Source of the DNA: Nemertoderma westbladi
Lineage: Eukaryota; Xenacoelomorpha; Nemertodermatida; Nemertodermatidae
Reading direction: 5' to 3'
Length of the DNA: 64,000 nt
Assembly: GCA_032718475.1 (NCBI GenBank)
Contig: JAUCBJ010008735.1
Span: 1-64,000, forward strand
The notes beneath the pieces are model-generated. The model searched no databases, was not told the DNA's origin, and was given only the letters and a program-made list of their open reading frames with translations. The position numbers and the translations under genes are program-made. Positions 33,501-43,843 of the stretch are shown piece after piece. Numbering within the stretch: the first letter of the stretch is position 1; every line of letters begins with the position of its first letter.

Positions 33501-34031
33501 CATCACGATCTGGATGCAGTGATGGTCGACAACTTGTTTGCTGTCAGGTGGAGTGGATCTGAGGAGGGTAGTAATAGACGAAGGAGGGAGCGAAGAACTA
33601 TAACTATTGGAAGGATTTCCTTCAAGATTTGGGAGGTACAGTATTATATAATAGTTTTTTAGTTCCAGGACAGCGATATTTCCACTTATTTATTATATGT
33701 TATTAATTAGTTTCAGTCATGGAATATGTATTTGTTTACAGACGATGGTGTGAGTTTTACAGATGATGATATGACGTTTACTAGGGTGGGATTGAGCGAT
33801 CTTCTCGCGCTAGTCACCGGATCTACTGCCATACCAGCGCTAGGGTTTGGAGATCAGCTTGCGTTATCATTCTTACACCCTGAGGACATTTCCGACAAAA
33901 ATTATGTTGGTCTACCACGCATCAGTACCTGTTCAATGGAATTGATGTTACCAATTCTGAATAACTATGAGGAGTTTCGTGAACGAATGGCCAGAAACAT
34001 TGCGATGCAGAAAACATTCTCTGACGCTTAA
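30577..34031 (+). CDS. HECT-type E3 ubiquitin ligase-like gene, five predicted exons
   Basis: Predicted exons are 30577-31843, 32112-32302, 32548-32726, 33416-33635 and a last exon ending at 34031. Donors are GTAAGT, GTAAGA, GTATGA and GTACAG, and the first three junctions join in matching phase. Residues 8-65 resemble a SAM-like helical domain. Residues 115-250 form the middle domain seen beside HECT in G2E3-like proteins. The HECT domain starts near residue 345 (DEGGPRREF), continues with HSIIHGGPMP in exon 2, and ends with PRISTCSMEL, whose Cys (33930-33932) is the catalytic thioester residue. The HECT domain would transfer ubiquitin from an E2. For the last exon, an acceptor at 33717 keeps the frame open; an acceptor at 33742 fits better the more HECT-like frame at the end of exon 4 (YWKDFLQDLG) but needs a one-base shift. 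A possible ATTAAA signal is at 34074. The gene ends 237 bp from the convergent integrase. Confidence 0.85.
33000..33379. mobile_element. Small inverted-repeat element (MITE) in HECT intron 3
   Basis: The left end CTCTGGAGTCCCGAATAGAC and right end, inverted, CTCTGGAGGAGTCCCGAATA share about 25 bp apart from a 3-bp gap, and both are flanked by TA. The 380-bp interior has no open frame and is rich in TAGGCCTA and ACCGG words. A TA duplication would fit a Tc1/mariner-type non-autonomous element (inference). It lies wholly inside the intron between 32726 and 33416. Confidence 0.75.
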
Positions 34032-34268
34032 GATAAATTAAACATTATAACATTGAATTGTCAGAACTGAAACATTAAAGAAGTGTATTATAGACTATAG
34101 ATTATATCGTTATATCATATCGTTATGTCATAAATGACGACACGTGTAAATTACCTCATATTATAATACAAATTGTGATGTTGGCATACACGTCTTAAAT
34201 AATTTCAGGATTGTATACTGTATAGAAAAGATATTTAGGAGCATTATTATTATTATCTTGTAGAGAAA

Positions 34269-35432
34269 TTACAACTCGATATTTTTTATTTTGTCCCAAA
34301 TTTCTAAATACAACAGCACTGCATCTTCAACAGTAGAGGGAAAAACAAGTTGTTTATCATTCATTATGCTAATACATAGCGAGTATATATCATTGTTGCA
34401 TGGCACAGTTTGTCTGAATATGGCTTCCTCGCGACATGCACATATTTCCTCATCAGTAACATCGACCAGTTGGTTAGTTGTGTTATATAAAATCGGGCTA
34501 TGGAACATAATGTTAGGGCGTCCACATGGGACATTAGGGTTACGGGATGGACGTATGACGTGGTGATCCCACATAGCGGCTACTCGATCTATCTCACATT
34601 GTAGAACGGCTGTGAAACAAAACTGAACCACATTCTTGGATAAATGTGATCCAGTCACGTAGCCGTCGTCCTTCAACTGTTGAAAGATGTCGATCCAAAA
34701 TTGAGTGCACTCTTTCCGCAGAAATGCCCACCAACTCTCTATACGTTGTTGGTTGGCAGTGCTAGCACCATCAATGTAACAGCGAGCAACATAATTATCC
34801 ACCCCATTCCTACGAAAAAACTTTTGAAAGTCTCGTATATATACGTTCTCTGTACCGTAATCTGCCCTCACAATCAACGGGCATCCTTTTAGTTTATTTA
34901 CCGTTTCAAGATAATAACCACCAATGAGTTTAGGATTATTGTTTGTAGAATATACATTCAACCAGATAAGTTTTCTAGCGAATCCATCAATGCATCCACT
35001 AATGCACAAACCAAAAGGTTTCAATTTGTCATATCCATCTACGTGCCATATGTAGTTAGGCCCCTTGGCATAGTAGGATCTTCGTTGTAGACGTCTGGAT
35101 CGTCTAACGTCAACCCCGATCGGGTCCAGCTCTTTTAATATTAACCGTACATCCTCCTTCCTTACAGCCAATCCAGCGAGTTCGCATTTAGCGTGCATCA
35201 TGCGATATCCATTTAATCTACCAGACTCTTCTAATTCCTTAACTATAAACTGGACAACATCCTCCAACTCGCTATATATTCTCCGGAACAGTCCCAGTTT
35301 ACTCAATATTCTCTTTAGTTGCCATAGACCGATATTATAATTGTACTCCTGTTGAAGCAAAATACAAATGTCTTTATATGCAATCGAACGTTCGAAATAT
35401 TCTCGTATTATACTGTTAAGTGATGGGTTCAT
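34269..35432 (-). CDS. DDE integrase-type transposase
   Basis: This is an uninterrupted 387-aa frame starting at an ATG. An N-terminal helix-turn-helix-like region (residues 1-110) precedes an rve-type catalytic core: WHVDGYDKLKPFG with D132, VRADYGTENV with D191, and RIESWWAFLRKE with E232 (D-x58-D-x40-E). After this comes a C-terminal region with an RPSRNPNVPCGRPNIMF segment. It would cut and rejoin the element ends and is expected to recognise the termini or arrays. All three catalytic residues are present and no stop or shift is visible. It runs tail to tail with the HECT gene; the ATG lies about 190 bp inside the right palindrome array. Proteins with this core are often annotated only as integrase core domain-containing. 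The superfamily name IS3EU is from memory. Confidence 0.85.
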   Translation of the reverse strand: MNPSLNSIIREYFERSIAYKDICILLQQEYNYNIGLWQLKRILSKLGLFRRIYSELEDVVQFIVKELEESGRLNGYRMMHAKCELAGLAVRKEDVRLILKELDPIGVDVRRSRRLQRRSYYAKGPNYIWHVDGYDKLKPFGLCISGCIDGFARKLIWLNVYSTNNNPKLIGGYYLETVNKLKGCPLIVRADYGTENVYIRDFQKFFRRNGVDNYVARCYIDGASTANQQRIESWWAFLRKECTQFWIDIFQQLKDDGYVTGSHLSKNVVQFCFTAVLQCEIDRVAAMWDHHVIRPSRNPNVPCGRPNIMFHSPILYNTTNQLVDVTDEEICACREEAIFRQTVPCNNDIYSLCISIMNDKQLVFPSTVEDAVLLYLEIWDKIKNIEL

Positions 35433-35619
35433 GATGGAGTGGTGTATACTATACTATACTTACAGACAGAGGCATATCAGAGGTTCACCTCAGCTAACAG
35501 GTCACCGAAACAATGTCTAGAAGATACCACTCTGATTTATTTTTTAAATTTACCCCCAGTTATTTTCCAGAATAATATTTACGAAGTTGTCCAATAGCGA
35601 GCATTTCTCAGTATTTTGC

Positions 35620-36250
35620 TAACACGTTCGAACGTATTAGGTAACACGTGCGAACGTGTTAGGTAACACGTGCGAACGTGTTAGGTAACACGTGCGAACG
35701 TGTTAGTATCACGTGCGAACGTGTTAGGTAACACGTGCGAACGTGTTAGTATCACGTGCGAACGTGTTAGGTAACACGTGCGAACGTGTTAGGTAACACG
35801 TTCGAACGTGTTAGTATCACGTTCGAACGTGTTAGGTAACACGTGCGAACGTGTTAGTATCACGTGCGAACGTGTTAGGTAACACGTGCGAACGTGTTAG
35901 GTAACACGTGCGAACGTGTTAGGTAATCACGTGCGAACGTGTTAGGTAACACGTGCGAACGTGTTAGTATCACGTGCGAACGTGTTAGGTAACACGTGCG
36001 AACGTGTTAGGTAACACGTGCGAACGTGTTAGGTAACACGTGCGAACGTGTTAGGTAACACGTGCGAACGTGTTAGTATCACGTGCGAACGTGTTAGGTA
36101 ACACGTGCGAACGTGTTAGGTAACACGTGCGAACGTGTTAGGTAACACGTGCGAACGTGTTAGGTAACACGTGCGAACGTGTTAGTATCACGTGCGAACG
36201 TGTTAGTATCACGTGCGAACGTGTTAGGTAACACGTTCGTACGTGTTACT
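35620..36250. repeat. Right palindrome array, inverted copy
   Basis: About 29 units of 21-22 bp read AACACGTGCGAACGTGTTAG with GT or TATC linkers, the reverse complement of the left array. This side has mostly the CACGTGCGAACGTG version and few perfect CACGTTCGAACGTG units, so the two arrays have been homogenised separately. Confidence 0.95.
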
Positions 36251-36295
36251 AAAAAAAATATATCTCTTCACAAATGTCCCTTTAGGGGCTCCGTA

Positions 36296-36301
36296 TAAAA
36301 C
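36296..36301. repeat. Target-site duplication TAAAAC, right copy
   Basis: The sequence is identical to 29469-29474 and sits directly after the inverted terminus. Confidence 0.92.
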
Positions 36302-37230
36302 TGTAACCTGTTATATTATGTTTAGTTTATTGTTTTGTTTAAAATAACGTGCCACTGTAACCTGCTCCTTTCCCTAAATTGAGAATTTAACATTGAGGCG
36401 GGATATTGATTCGCCTAGTTTCCCCAGGGGTGGGGAATATTGGGTCGGCAATCGTAATAAATAATAAAGTAATAACATAAAGTACCTACTAGTAATATAA
36501 AGTAAGAACCTAATAATAATATAAAGTTAAAAGTACCTAATAATAATAGCCCTATAAAGTAATAATATCAGAATGGCGGTTGGGAGTGGGGGAGGGAGGG
36601 GGGGGGGGGGGGGGGGGGGTGGTTACCTGGAACCTGGCTTGAGAACTGCTAGGATAGTAAATGACCAGAGATAAAGAATATATAGAGAGGTCCATGTATG
36701 TATATTGTATAGACAATTTACCGCTAGTTGAATCCGTTATCATCTGTGTCATGACATTACCCTGGGATAGGGATACTGTTCGTATCGTTTTTATGTCGCA
36801 CAATGTACTAAACACGGTCGTTCAAGACTATAAAGAATAGTTGGTACACTACACTCGTCTCCTTTGTTACAAGCCTCGCTGTGCTCGTCCTTTATTTCTT
36901 GACACCAAAATATATTATGTTATTAATAATTACGATTGTGTACTAAATTTCATGAAAATCCTTTGATAACAATGTCTATAACAATATAAAGCAATACCAA
37001 ACCAATGGACTTCGCTAGCGAAGTCGGATGAAGGGGTGTGCCAGTCCTGTAGTATAGTAGTCCTTGGCTAATATTCATATAGTACACCATGTCCCAGAAT
37101 ATAGTGTCCTAATTCAGTGACACGCCCCCCCCCCCCCCCCCCCCCCCCCTAATTTTTCTACAAATCGTGATGAGATTGCATGAAATTTGAAACAGAGATA
37201 GTTTCACCTCCCGACCACTGACTGGGTGAG
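36302..37230. other. Non-coding region with G and C homopolymers
   Basis: No gene is recognised. A run of 22 G lies at 36598-36619 and a run of 25 C at 37125-37149. A stretch around 36940-37040 resembles the degenerate ends of old elements (ATTTCATGAAAATCC followed by GCTAGCGAAGTC). Confidence 0.5.
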
Positions 37231-38545
37231 CCAGAATTTTATTTTTGTTTTCAATCTTTAGCTACAGCGTTTAAAACAAGTGTCTCCAGCGATAGCACAC
37301 CAGTTACACCGCAGTTATTCTTCTACCTCATAGCTGTTTGTTGGTACCAACTTCGTACCAATGGAAAGCTGGCCCTGCAAGGATTTCAAATATGTAACAC
37401 AAATTGAATTTCGTTGAAAAATAGCTAAGATATGGGCGCTCCAATGTTGCATGGTTATGCACCTGTGCGAGGCTATTTTATTATATTTAAAAGCCTGCTA
37501 AAACTGCTGTACTGACTGACAGAGTCTGATGGGCTAGGGATAAAGTAGTAAATATACTAAGTATACAAACATATAACCTAAGCTTGATGTATGCTACCAA
37601 TAAAAAATAATAATAATATATCATCATAAATACTGCAATACTTTTATTTACACAGCCCAAGTAGGTAAGTCTGAATATGCTCATATTGTATATTATATCG
37701 CCATCACAATTTGGGTTTCAGGCAAACATACTGTATCAACGCAATTAGCATTATTAACACTTGTAGACAAAATTACATCATCCCTTGAAAAGAAACAATC
37801 AACATTATTAGCACTCTCAATAGACTTATCAAAGGCATTTGACACGGTTAACCATGCAATTTTATTAAGCAAAATGGAACACGAACAGAACAACACTATG
37901 GAATAAAAGGTGTTGCATTGGAATGGTTCCAAAGTTACTTGTTCCAACGTGAACAATATGTAGTCATTGACAATATTTGTTCCAAACAAAAAATTATCCA
38001 TTGCGGGGTGCCCCAGGGGTCCATTCTAGGTCCTCTGCTTTTCCTCCTATACTGCAACGACATAACCAATGTCTCCAAAATATTTAGTTTTGTTTTATTT
38101 GCGGACGACACCAGCATAGTTAACTCCAGTAATAATATTGATAACCTGATTGCCAGTACGAACTCTGAATTACAAAATCTCCAAAAATGGTTTTGTGTCA
38201 ATCGCCTATACTTGAATATCAGCAAAACAAACTATATTATCTTCAATACAAGCAACCGATCATCAGTCCATCAACTCCAATTCACATTAATAACATTGAC
38301 ATTACTCGAGTAAAGGTGGCCAAATTCCTTGGTGTACACATAGATGAGCGACTAAACTGGAAGTACCATCTACACCAAATAAGTATGAAAATTAGTAAAA
38401 ATATAGGTGTTATAAACAAGGTAAAATCATTTATGACTACAGAATCTTTAGCAGCTCTATACTACGCACTGGTCCATCCATACTTAAGTTACTGTACGGT
38501 AGTTTGGGGTAAATCCATAACGGACAATACTGAACAACTAGGACA
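37231..38545 (+). repeat. Left arm of a large inverted repeat containing a LINE fragment
   Basis: From about 37231 to 37446 and again from 37709 to 38538 the sequence matches the reverse complement of 42138-43150. Between the two matching parts this arm carries about 260 bp absent from the other arm (37447-37708). The arm combines about 200 bp of non-coding sequence with an RT fragment (next entry) and ends where the pogo-like element begins. Confidence 0.85.
37709..38538 (+). pseudogene. LINE family D RT fragment (left arm)
   Basis: Pieces in three frames read as a CR1/Jockey-like RT: motif A ([16 protein letters not shown]), motif B (GVPQGSILGPLLF), FADDTSIV and the connection region (KVAKFLGVHIDERLNWK, then VHPYLSYCTVVWG). 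Frame changes occur near 37880 and 38200-38310. Both N- and C-terminal parts are missing. It is related to the fragment at 500-1847 but is not the same family. Confidence 0.85.
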
Positions 38546-38550
38546 AGCAT

Positions 38551-41500
38551 GGGCATTAAGGGTCGGGGGCATTAAGGGTCACATTTCATTTTAATGGTTA
38601 CAGCAGTAGTGCACTTCAAAAAATAGTTTATTTTTTTCATTTTGATTTAAATATGATATTACAGCATATGGTATGACTATTGAATTTTACAACTTGGAAC
38701 CAAGTTATAGTCCAAAAAATAAAAATAATTAGAGTCACTCAATTCTTTGAGGTAAAGTTTAGGGCAAAACTTTTGCAATGTACAGTGAAACTTTACATCA
38801 TCGCATGCCTGTACCTCACATTCATTATTTTCCAATTTTTTTTTTTTAGTACTAGCTTATAGAATATGAGGATAAATTTATGTGTCACAAAAGTTGTGGA
38901 AAACTGAAAATAGAGATGGTTTTATCTAAATTTTGTATTTGGTAGATTTTCGGCTAAATTTTGCTTTTTTTGGGGCATTAAGGGTCGTTAGGTTCATATA
39001 GGCATATGACATCTATAGATATAAAACCTACTCATGCTACATTAATATGGATATAGATTATGTATTACAAGCTTTTGTGAGATATAGGGTAGGCTGCATT
39101 ATCATATAGCAGTACTGCAGTAGGTCTACCCATACCGTTCAGCCCTTAAAGCCTCAAGCAGTGTAGCAGGGAGGAATAATATATCAATTTAGCATTATCA
39201 TATACCGAAACAAATAGGCCTATAGTGTTTTAACTAGTTTCACCCACCCTGTACAGCTGTATGGTTACTTTAACTACTGCTAGATTGTCTAATTTAATTA
39301 ATATAGAATAGCCTACAATACATGGTGAAACAATCAGATTAGACAATGGTGAAACGTTACAAGATTGGAAAAGCTAAAGGACGTACACAAGGAAGTGATG
39401 TTGAAAAAAAGGACAAAATGGGCGAACAATCCCAAGATTGTGGCAGCGTTGGAAGAACTTCATGCCAATCCGATGGCATCTCTACGGGAATTAGCTATAA
39501 TGCACTCTGTCCCATATAGTGTGCTCCAGAGAAGATCATCTGGTAAGGTATCTGTGGATGCAACAGTGGGTCGTAAAACGATTCTTGATAAGAGTGTAGA
39601 AGAATGTTTTGCAAAAGCATGTATTGTGTCTCAATCATGGGGATATCCCCTAACTTGGAGTGAATTGCAGGATGCAGTTGAGTTCTATGTCAACAATGAA
39701 AGAGACAATAATTCACCACCAACTCCCTTTATAGATGGACGCCCGAGTAAGGAATGGGTGGAGTCTTTCATAATTCGGCACCCAGAGCTGAGTATAAGAA
39801 AAACGGAACAGCTATCCAAGGCCAGGGGAGTAGCTATTACACGAGAATTGATTGATGGATACTACAATGAATTTGACAAAATAATAGAGAAGCTCAATTT
39901 AAAAGATAAACCGGCACAGATTTTCAATGTTGATGAGACTGGCTTTTCTACTGATCCAGAGGACACAAGGGTAATCGCGAAGAAATGAGCTAAGAATGTC
40001 AATCAATCAATTGGAGGAAGTGGGCGTGAGCATTGGACTGTAAATGGTTGTGCCAGTGCATCTGGACAGATACTTCCGCCACAGATCCTTTATAAGGGTA
40101 AAAACTTGTATGTAAGATTCACCGTCAATGGTTATCTTGGTTCAATGTTTGGAATGTCTGAAACTGGTTGGATGAACTACCTACTGTTCCTAGGTTGGTT
40201 TAGATTCTTCATAAAATCCATTCCTCCAGCACGGCCTGTTTTATTGATTTTAGATGGACACACCTCGCATTTTAGTGTTCAACTGATAGAGTTGGCAATT
40301 GCCAATGACATACACATTTTCAAACTCCCTCCTCATGCAACCCATATCCTCCAGCCTCTTGATAGATGCGTCTATGGTCCCCTTAAAAAGGGTTGGTTAA
40401 AGATCTTACGTCAGCAAGTCCGTCAGACTGGGTCGAAGAGGCTACGTAAGGAAGACTTCCCAGGACTGATCAAACTACCTATATTACCCCAGCTATTTGC
40501 ATTTCTGGCTTTGAGGCAACTGGGATGTATCCATTTAATCCAAAACGTCTACCAGAAAGCATTTATAATCAAAGTGTACCATTTGTTCATGAATCCAAAA
40601 TAGTCACTCTACCTGTCTCTAGACCTGGCACTCCAATGATCACTACACCAAATATTATACCTGTCACAAGTCCAGTCACCTCTCCAATAACTGCACTCAT
40701 CAACACAAATATCACCACTTCTACACCCTCTCCTACCACCATCTCTGACACTATATCTGCTACCTCACTGTCACTCACTACCCGTATGCACTTTTCTACA
40801 CCCACTGATGCACCTGATACCATCTCTACTGTACCCAGCAACACTAACACTACACCATTAACATCACCTGCTATAGCAATTACACCTACAAAAAAGGTTG
40901 CAAATGCCTTGAGTGAGGCTTTGTTTGGAGGTATAAATCCTAAAATAAAACAAACAGCAATAACAAAAAGATCTACAGGCCAAGTCGATACCAGATATGG
41001 AGAGGTTATAACAACGAGTGAGGCATTAGAACGAGCAAAGGAGCTGGCGGAAAGTAGGGAACAAAAAAAGAAGAAACCGAAGAAATCCACATCCATAGTG
41101 AAAAAATCAATAAAGAGTAAAAAGACGAACAAACAGAATGCTTCAACATCAGCAGGTACATCAGCTCTCTCCCGTATCAAAAATATAGGTGAAAGTCAGA
41201 ACATTGATGATGATGACGAGGACGATGAGGATGACGACATTGACATCAACAGATGCAGTACATGTGACATCCATTTCTTCGCATCTGACTTTCGTAACAC
41301 AGTTGGTTGTGACTACTGCCCACATTGGTTTCACAAACGCTGCACTGAGTTTGCTGATGATGATGGAAATCTAGACAATCAAGATTTTAATTGCGATTTC
41401 TGTTATGAGGAGTAGGCCTAATTCAATTGGCTTAATAAATAATGTGATTCAATGAACAATGAACAGATGATATAGGTCCTTAGTCCTATTGAACTAACTG

Positions 41501-42145
41501 TAGCATCGCACCATATCTGGCCATTGAACTACCTCAATAAACTGTATCTGTACTGTTTATTACCAGTATATTAATCAATATTAATATTGTTCTTGTTGCA
41601 TGTTGTTGCATGATAATTACCGTATTCCATATATATATGAGTATATAACTAGTGTATATGGTCAAGTTTACACTATTAATTCAAATAATACCTTAAAATA
41701 ATGTATGCTACAATTAATGCAATGGTAATAATATGCATATAGGCCTAATCGAATATCTTTTAGTCAGTCTCTTAGCATTACTTATAGTTAGTATTTTGGT
41801 ATGTATATTGGTATATACAGATATATACATCGTAGAAACATGTATGAATGCAATCTTAATATGCAATATTGTATTTTACAATAATAACGATATCATTTAA
41901 AAAAAAAAAATAGTGACCCTTAATACCCCCTTAAGACCCCTAATGCCCACCCATAGTGGGCATTAAGGGTCAGTAGTAAAGTTTTAAAAAAACCTTTCAA
42001 AATGGCCATGTTAGCCTGTGGGCACTAAGGGTCAATGGGAACTTTTTTCAAATAGATTGTTGTACTTCATAAGAAAAAAATCCCATGAAATTAGCATAAT
42101 AGGAACAGATAAAAGCTTATACAAAAAAGTGTGACCCTAAATGCC
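38551..42145 (+). mobile_element. pogo-like DNA transposon with subterminal GGGCATTAAGGGTC repeats
   Basis: GGGCATTAAGGGTC occurs twice at the left edge (38551, 38567) and again at 38973. At the right, variants lie at 41915, 41935, 41958 and 42020, and an inverted end GACCCTAAATGCC at 42133-42145. The outermost copies are inverted relative to each other and followed by ACAYTT on both sides, so they form the ends. One pair makes a hairpin at 41938-41969. A pogo-type transposase gene occupies the interior. The ends abut the inverted LINE-D arms; a TA duplication is plausible but not clean because the left junction has extra bases. Confidence 0.75.
39346..41415 (+). pseudogene. pogo/Tigger-like transposase with C-terminal PHD finger
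   Basis: Frames 39365-39988, 40106-40603 and 40525-41415 form one protein. It has an N-terminal helix-turn-helix region (KWANNPKIVAALEEL to VPYSVLQRR), a CENP-B-type DNA-binding part (PSKEWVESFIIRHPEL), then a DDE core with FNVDETGFSTDP, LLILDGHTSHFS and PPHATHILQPLDR, and a Ser/Thr/Pro-rich linker. Its last 50 residues form a C4HC3 PHD-like finger (CSTC, CDYC, HKRC, CDFC). Lesions are an in-frame TGA at 39986-39988, after which the frame continues, and a one-base shift near 40500-40525. The ATG at 39346 is in another frame from the HTH part, so the N-terminus is also unsettled. The transposase would cut and paste the element; a PHD finger suggests chromatin-guided targeting (inference). Confidence 0.8.
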
Positions 42146-43150
42146 TATCTTGTTCAGTATTGTCCGTTATGGATTTACCCCAAACTACCGTACAGTAACT
42201 TAAGTATGGATGGACCAGTGTGTAGTATAGAGCTGCTAAAAATTCTGTAGTCATAAATGATTTTACCTTGTTTATAACACCTATATTTTTACTAATTTTC
42301 ATACTTATTTGGTGTAGATGGTACTTCCAGTTTAGTCGCTCATCTATGTGTACACCAAGGAATTTGGCCACCTTTACTCGAGTAATGTCAATGTTATTAA
42401 TGTGAATTGGAGTTGATGGACTGATGATCCGGTTGCTTGTATTGAAGATAATATTGTTTGTTTTGCTGATATTCAAGGATAGGCGATTGACACAAAACCT
42501 TTTTTGGAGATTTTGTAATTCAGAGTTCGTACTGCAATCAGATTATCAATATTATTACTGGAGTTAACTATGCTGGTGTCGTCCGCAAATAAAACAAAAC
42601 TAAATATTTTGGAGACATTGGTTATGTCGTTGCAGTATAGGAGGAAAAGCAGAGGACCTAGAATGGACCCCTGGGGCACCCCGCAATGGATAATTTTTTG
42701 TTTGGAACAAATATTGTCAATGACTACATATTGTTTACGTGGAACAAGTAACTTTGGAACCATTCCAATGCAACACCTTTTATTCCATAGTGTTCGTGTT
42801 CCATTTTGCTTAATAAAATTGCATGGTTAACCGTGTCAAATGCCTTTGATAGGTCTATTGAGAGTGCTCATGTTGATTGTTTCTTTTCAAGGGATGATGT
42901 AATTTTGTCTACAAGTGTTAATAATGCTAATTGCGTTGATATGTTTGCCTGAAACCCATTGGAGCGCCCATATCTTAGCTATTTTTCAACGAAATTCAAT
43001 TTGTGTTACATATTTGAAATCCTTGCAGGGCCAGCTTTCCATTGGTATGAAGTTGGTACCAACAAACAGCTATGAGGTAGAAGAATAACTGCAGTGAACT
43101 GGTGTAATATCGCTGGAGACAAATCGCTCGTTGAAAACAAAAATTGCATG
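42138..43150 (-). repeat. Right arm of the inverted repeat with LINE family D fragment
   Basis: This is the inverted counterpart of 37231-38545, with small differences and without the 260-bp insertion. The RT pieces (42473-42763 and 42117-42476, minus strand) carry GVPQGSILGP, FADDTSIV and the connection region. The non-coding part lies at about 42958-43140, from GGAGCGCCCATATC to CAAAAATTG. Confidence 0.85.
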
Positions 43151-43302
43151 GAACAGACTTATTATTACTAAATTATAATGTTATTTGAGGTTATTCTATA
43201 CACTCCAAATTCACAGACGGAGGAGTAAATGAAATAATTAAATATGTACATTAAAATATTACCGGTTTGAGAGTTTAAAAAAGCACGTTTTAAAATGTAG
43301 TT

Positions 43303-43746
43303 TTATGGGATGATAGATAAGGTGGCGATAGGCGGACATTGAGGACACGATAGGGCGTGGTAATGATCGCTGGCTGAGTTTTGACAAAATTTACAGGTGC
43401 AGTCCGGACACGGGATGTGGAAAGTTGAATTGTTGCAGAGTTTATAGTGAAAACCGTGAGATGTCGTTCTTGTTATGAGGTGCCTGTTTCTTTGGTTACT
43501 GCGAGTCCATGTTGTTGAAGTGAAGGCCGGTCCTAAATTGTAATTCTCAGTAATGAAATTTGCATTTCGATCCGATCTGAAGATGATGTATTGTTCTAGA
43601 ATTTCAGCGCTGAAAATACCTGGTGATGTTAGAAGGATGTCGTTTGTGAAGGTTTCTTGATGAGTTAATTTTAAAGCTAGAGTTGATGATGAAGAAATAT
43701 GGAGTCCAAGGAGCCGTTTAAGAAAGGTAGATTTAATTTTATCCAA
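43303..43746 (-). CDS. Cys/His-rich ORF fragment, possibly a LINE C-terminus
   Basis: A 147-codon frame has an N-terminal helical part (KIKSTFLKRLLGLHISSSST) and a cysteine/histidine cluster CPDCTCKFC, then HYHALSCPQC. The pattern resembles the zinc-binding C-terminus found after the RT in some non-LTR retrotransposons. No RT motif is present nearby, and the upstream sequence (43747-43840) is cut off by the LTR element inserted at 43844. Probably a fragment of a dead element. Confidence 0.4.
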   Translation of the reverse strand: MDKIKSTFLKRLLGLHISSSSTLALKLTHQETFTNDILLTSPGIFSAEILEQYIIFRSDRNANFITENYNLGPAFTSTTWTRSNQRNRHLITRTTSHGFHYKLCNNSTFHIPCPDCTCKFCQNSASDHYHALSCPQCPPIATLSIIP

Positions 43747-43839
43747 TTCTTTTAGTTGAGGTAGTGTAAGTTTCGATCCTATTTCCGAGAGGGCGGAAAT
43801 TATAATGTTAGGCCCTATAGGATAAAGTTATTATTGGGC

Positions 43840-43843
43840 CTAT
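43840..43843. repeat. Target-site duplication CTAT of LTR element 1, left copy
   Basis: CTAT stands directly before the LTR start TGTGGTG and recurs at 51395-51398 after the 3' LTR. Confidence 0.7.

Larger units (their letters stand above)
29475..36295. mobile_element. 6.8-kb DNA transposon carrying a HECT E3 gene and a DDE integrase
   Basis: Both ends read TACGGAGCCCCTAAAGGGAC and continue as inverted repeats for about 50 bp, to the poly(T)/poly(A) stretch before the arrays. They are flanked by a perfect 6-bp duplication TAAAAC. Inside each end is an array of palindromic 21-22-bp units, inverted relative to each other. The interior carries two convergent genes: a spliced HECT-type ubiquitin ligase gene (plus) and an uninterrupted DDE integrase gene (minus). 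The rve-like integrase, 6-bp duplication and TA termini fit what I recall of the IS3EU superfamily, but I could not check. The integrase, ends and duplication look intact enough for recent activity. Confidence 0.9.

Noticed and set aside
29521-36250. CRISPR-like regular repeats at 29.5 and 35.6 kb (also 28.3 and 1.9 kb)
   Set aside because: The units are contiguous with 2-4-bp linkers and no unique spacers, in a eukaryotic transposon context.
40587-41180. 197-codon minus-strand ORF
   Set aside because: It is a shadow of the Ser/Thr/Pro-rich linker of the pogo-like transposase.
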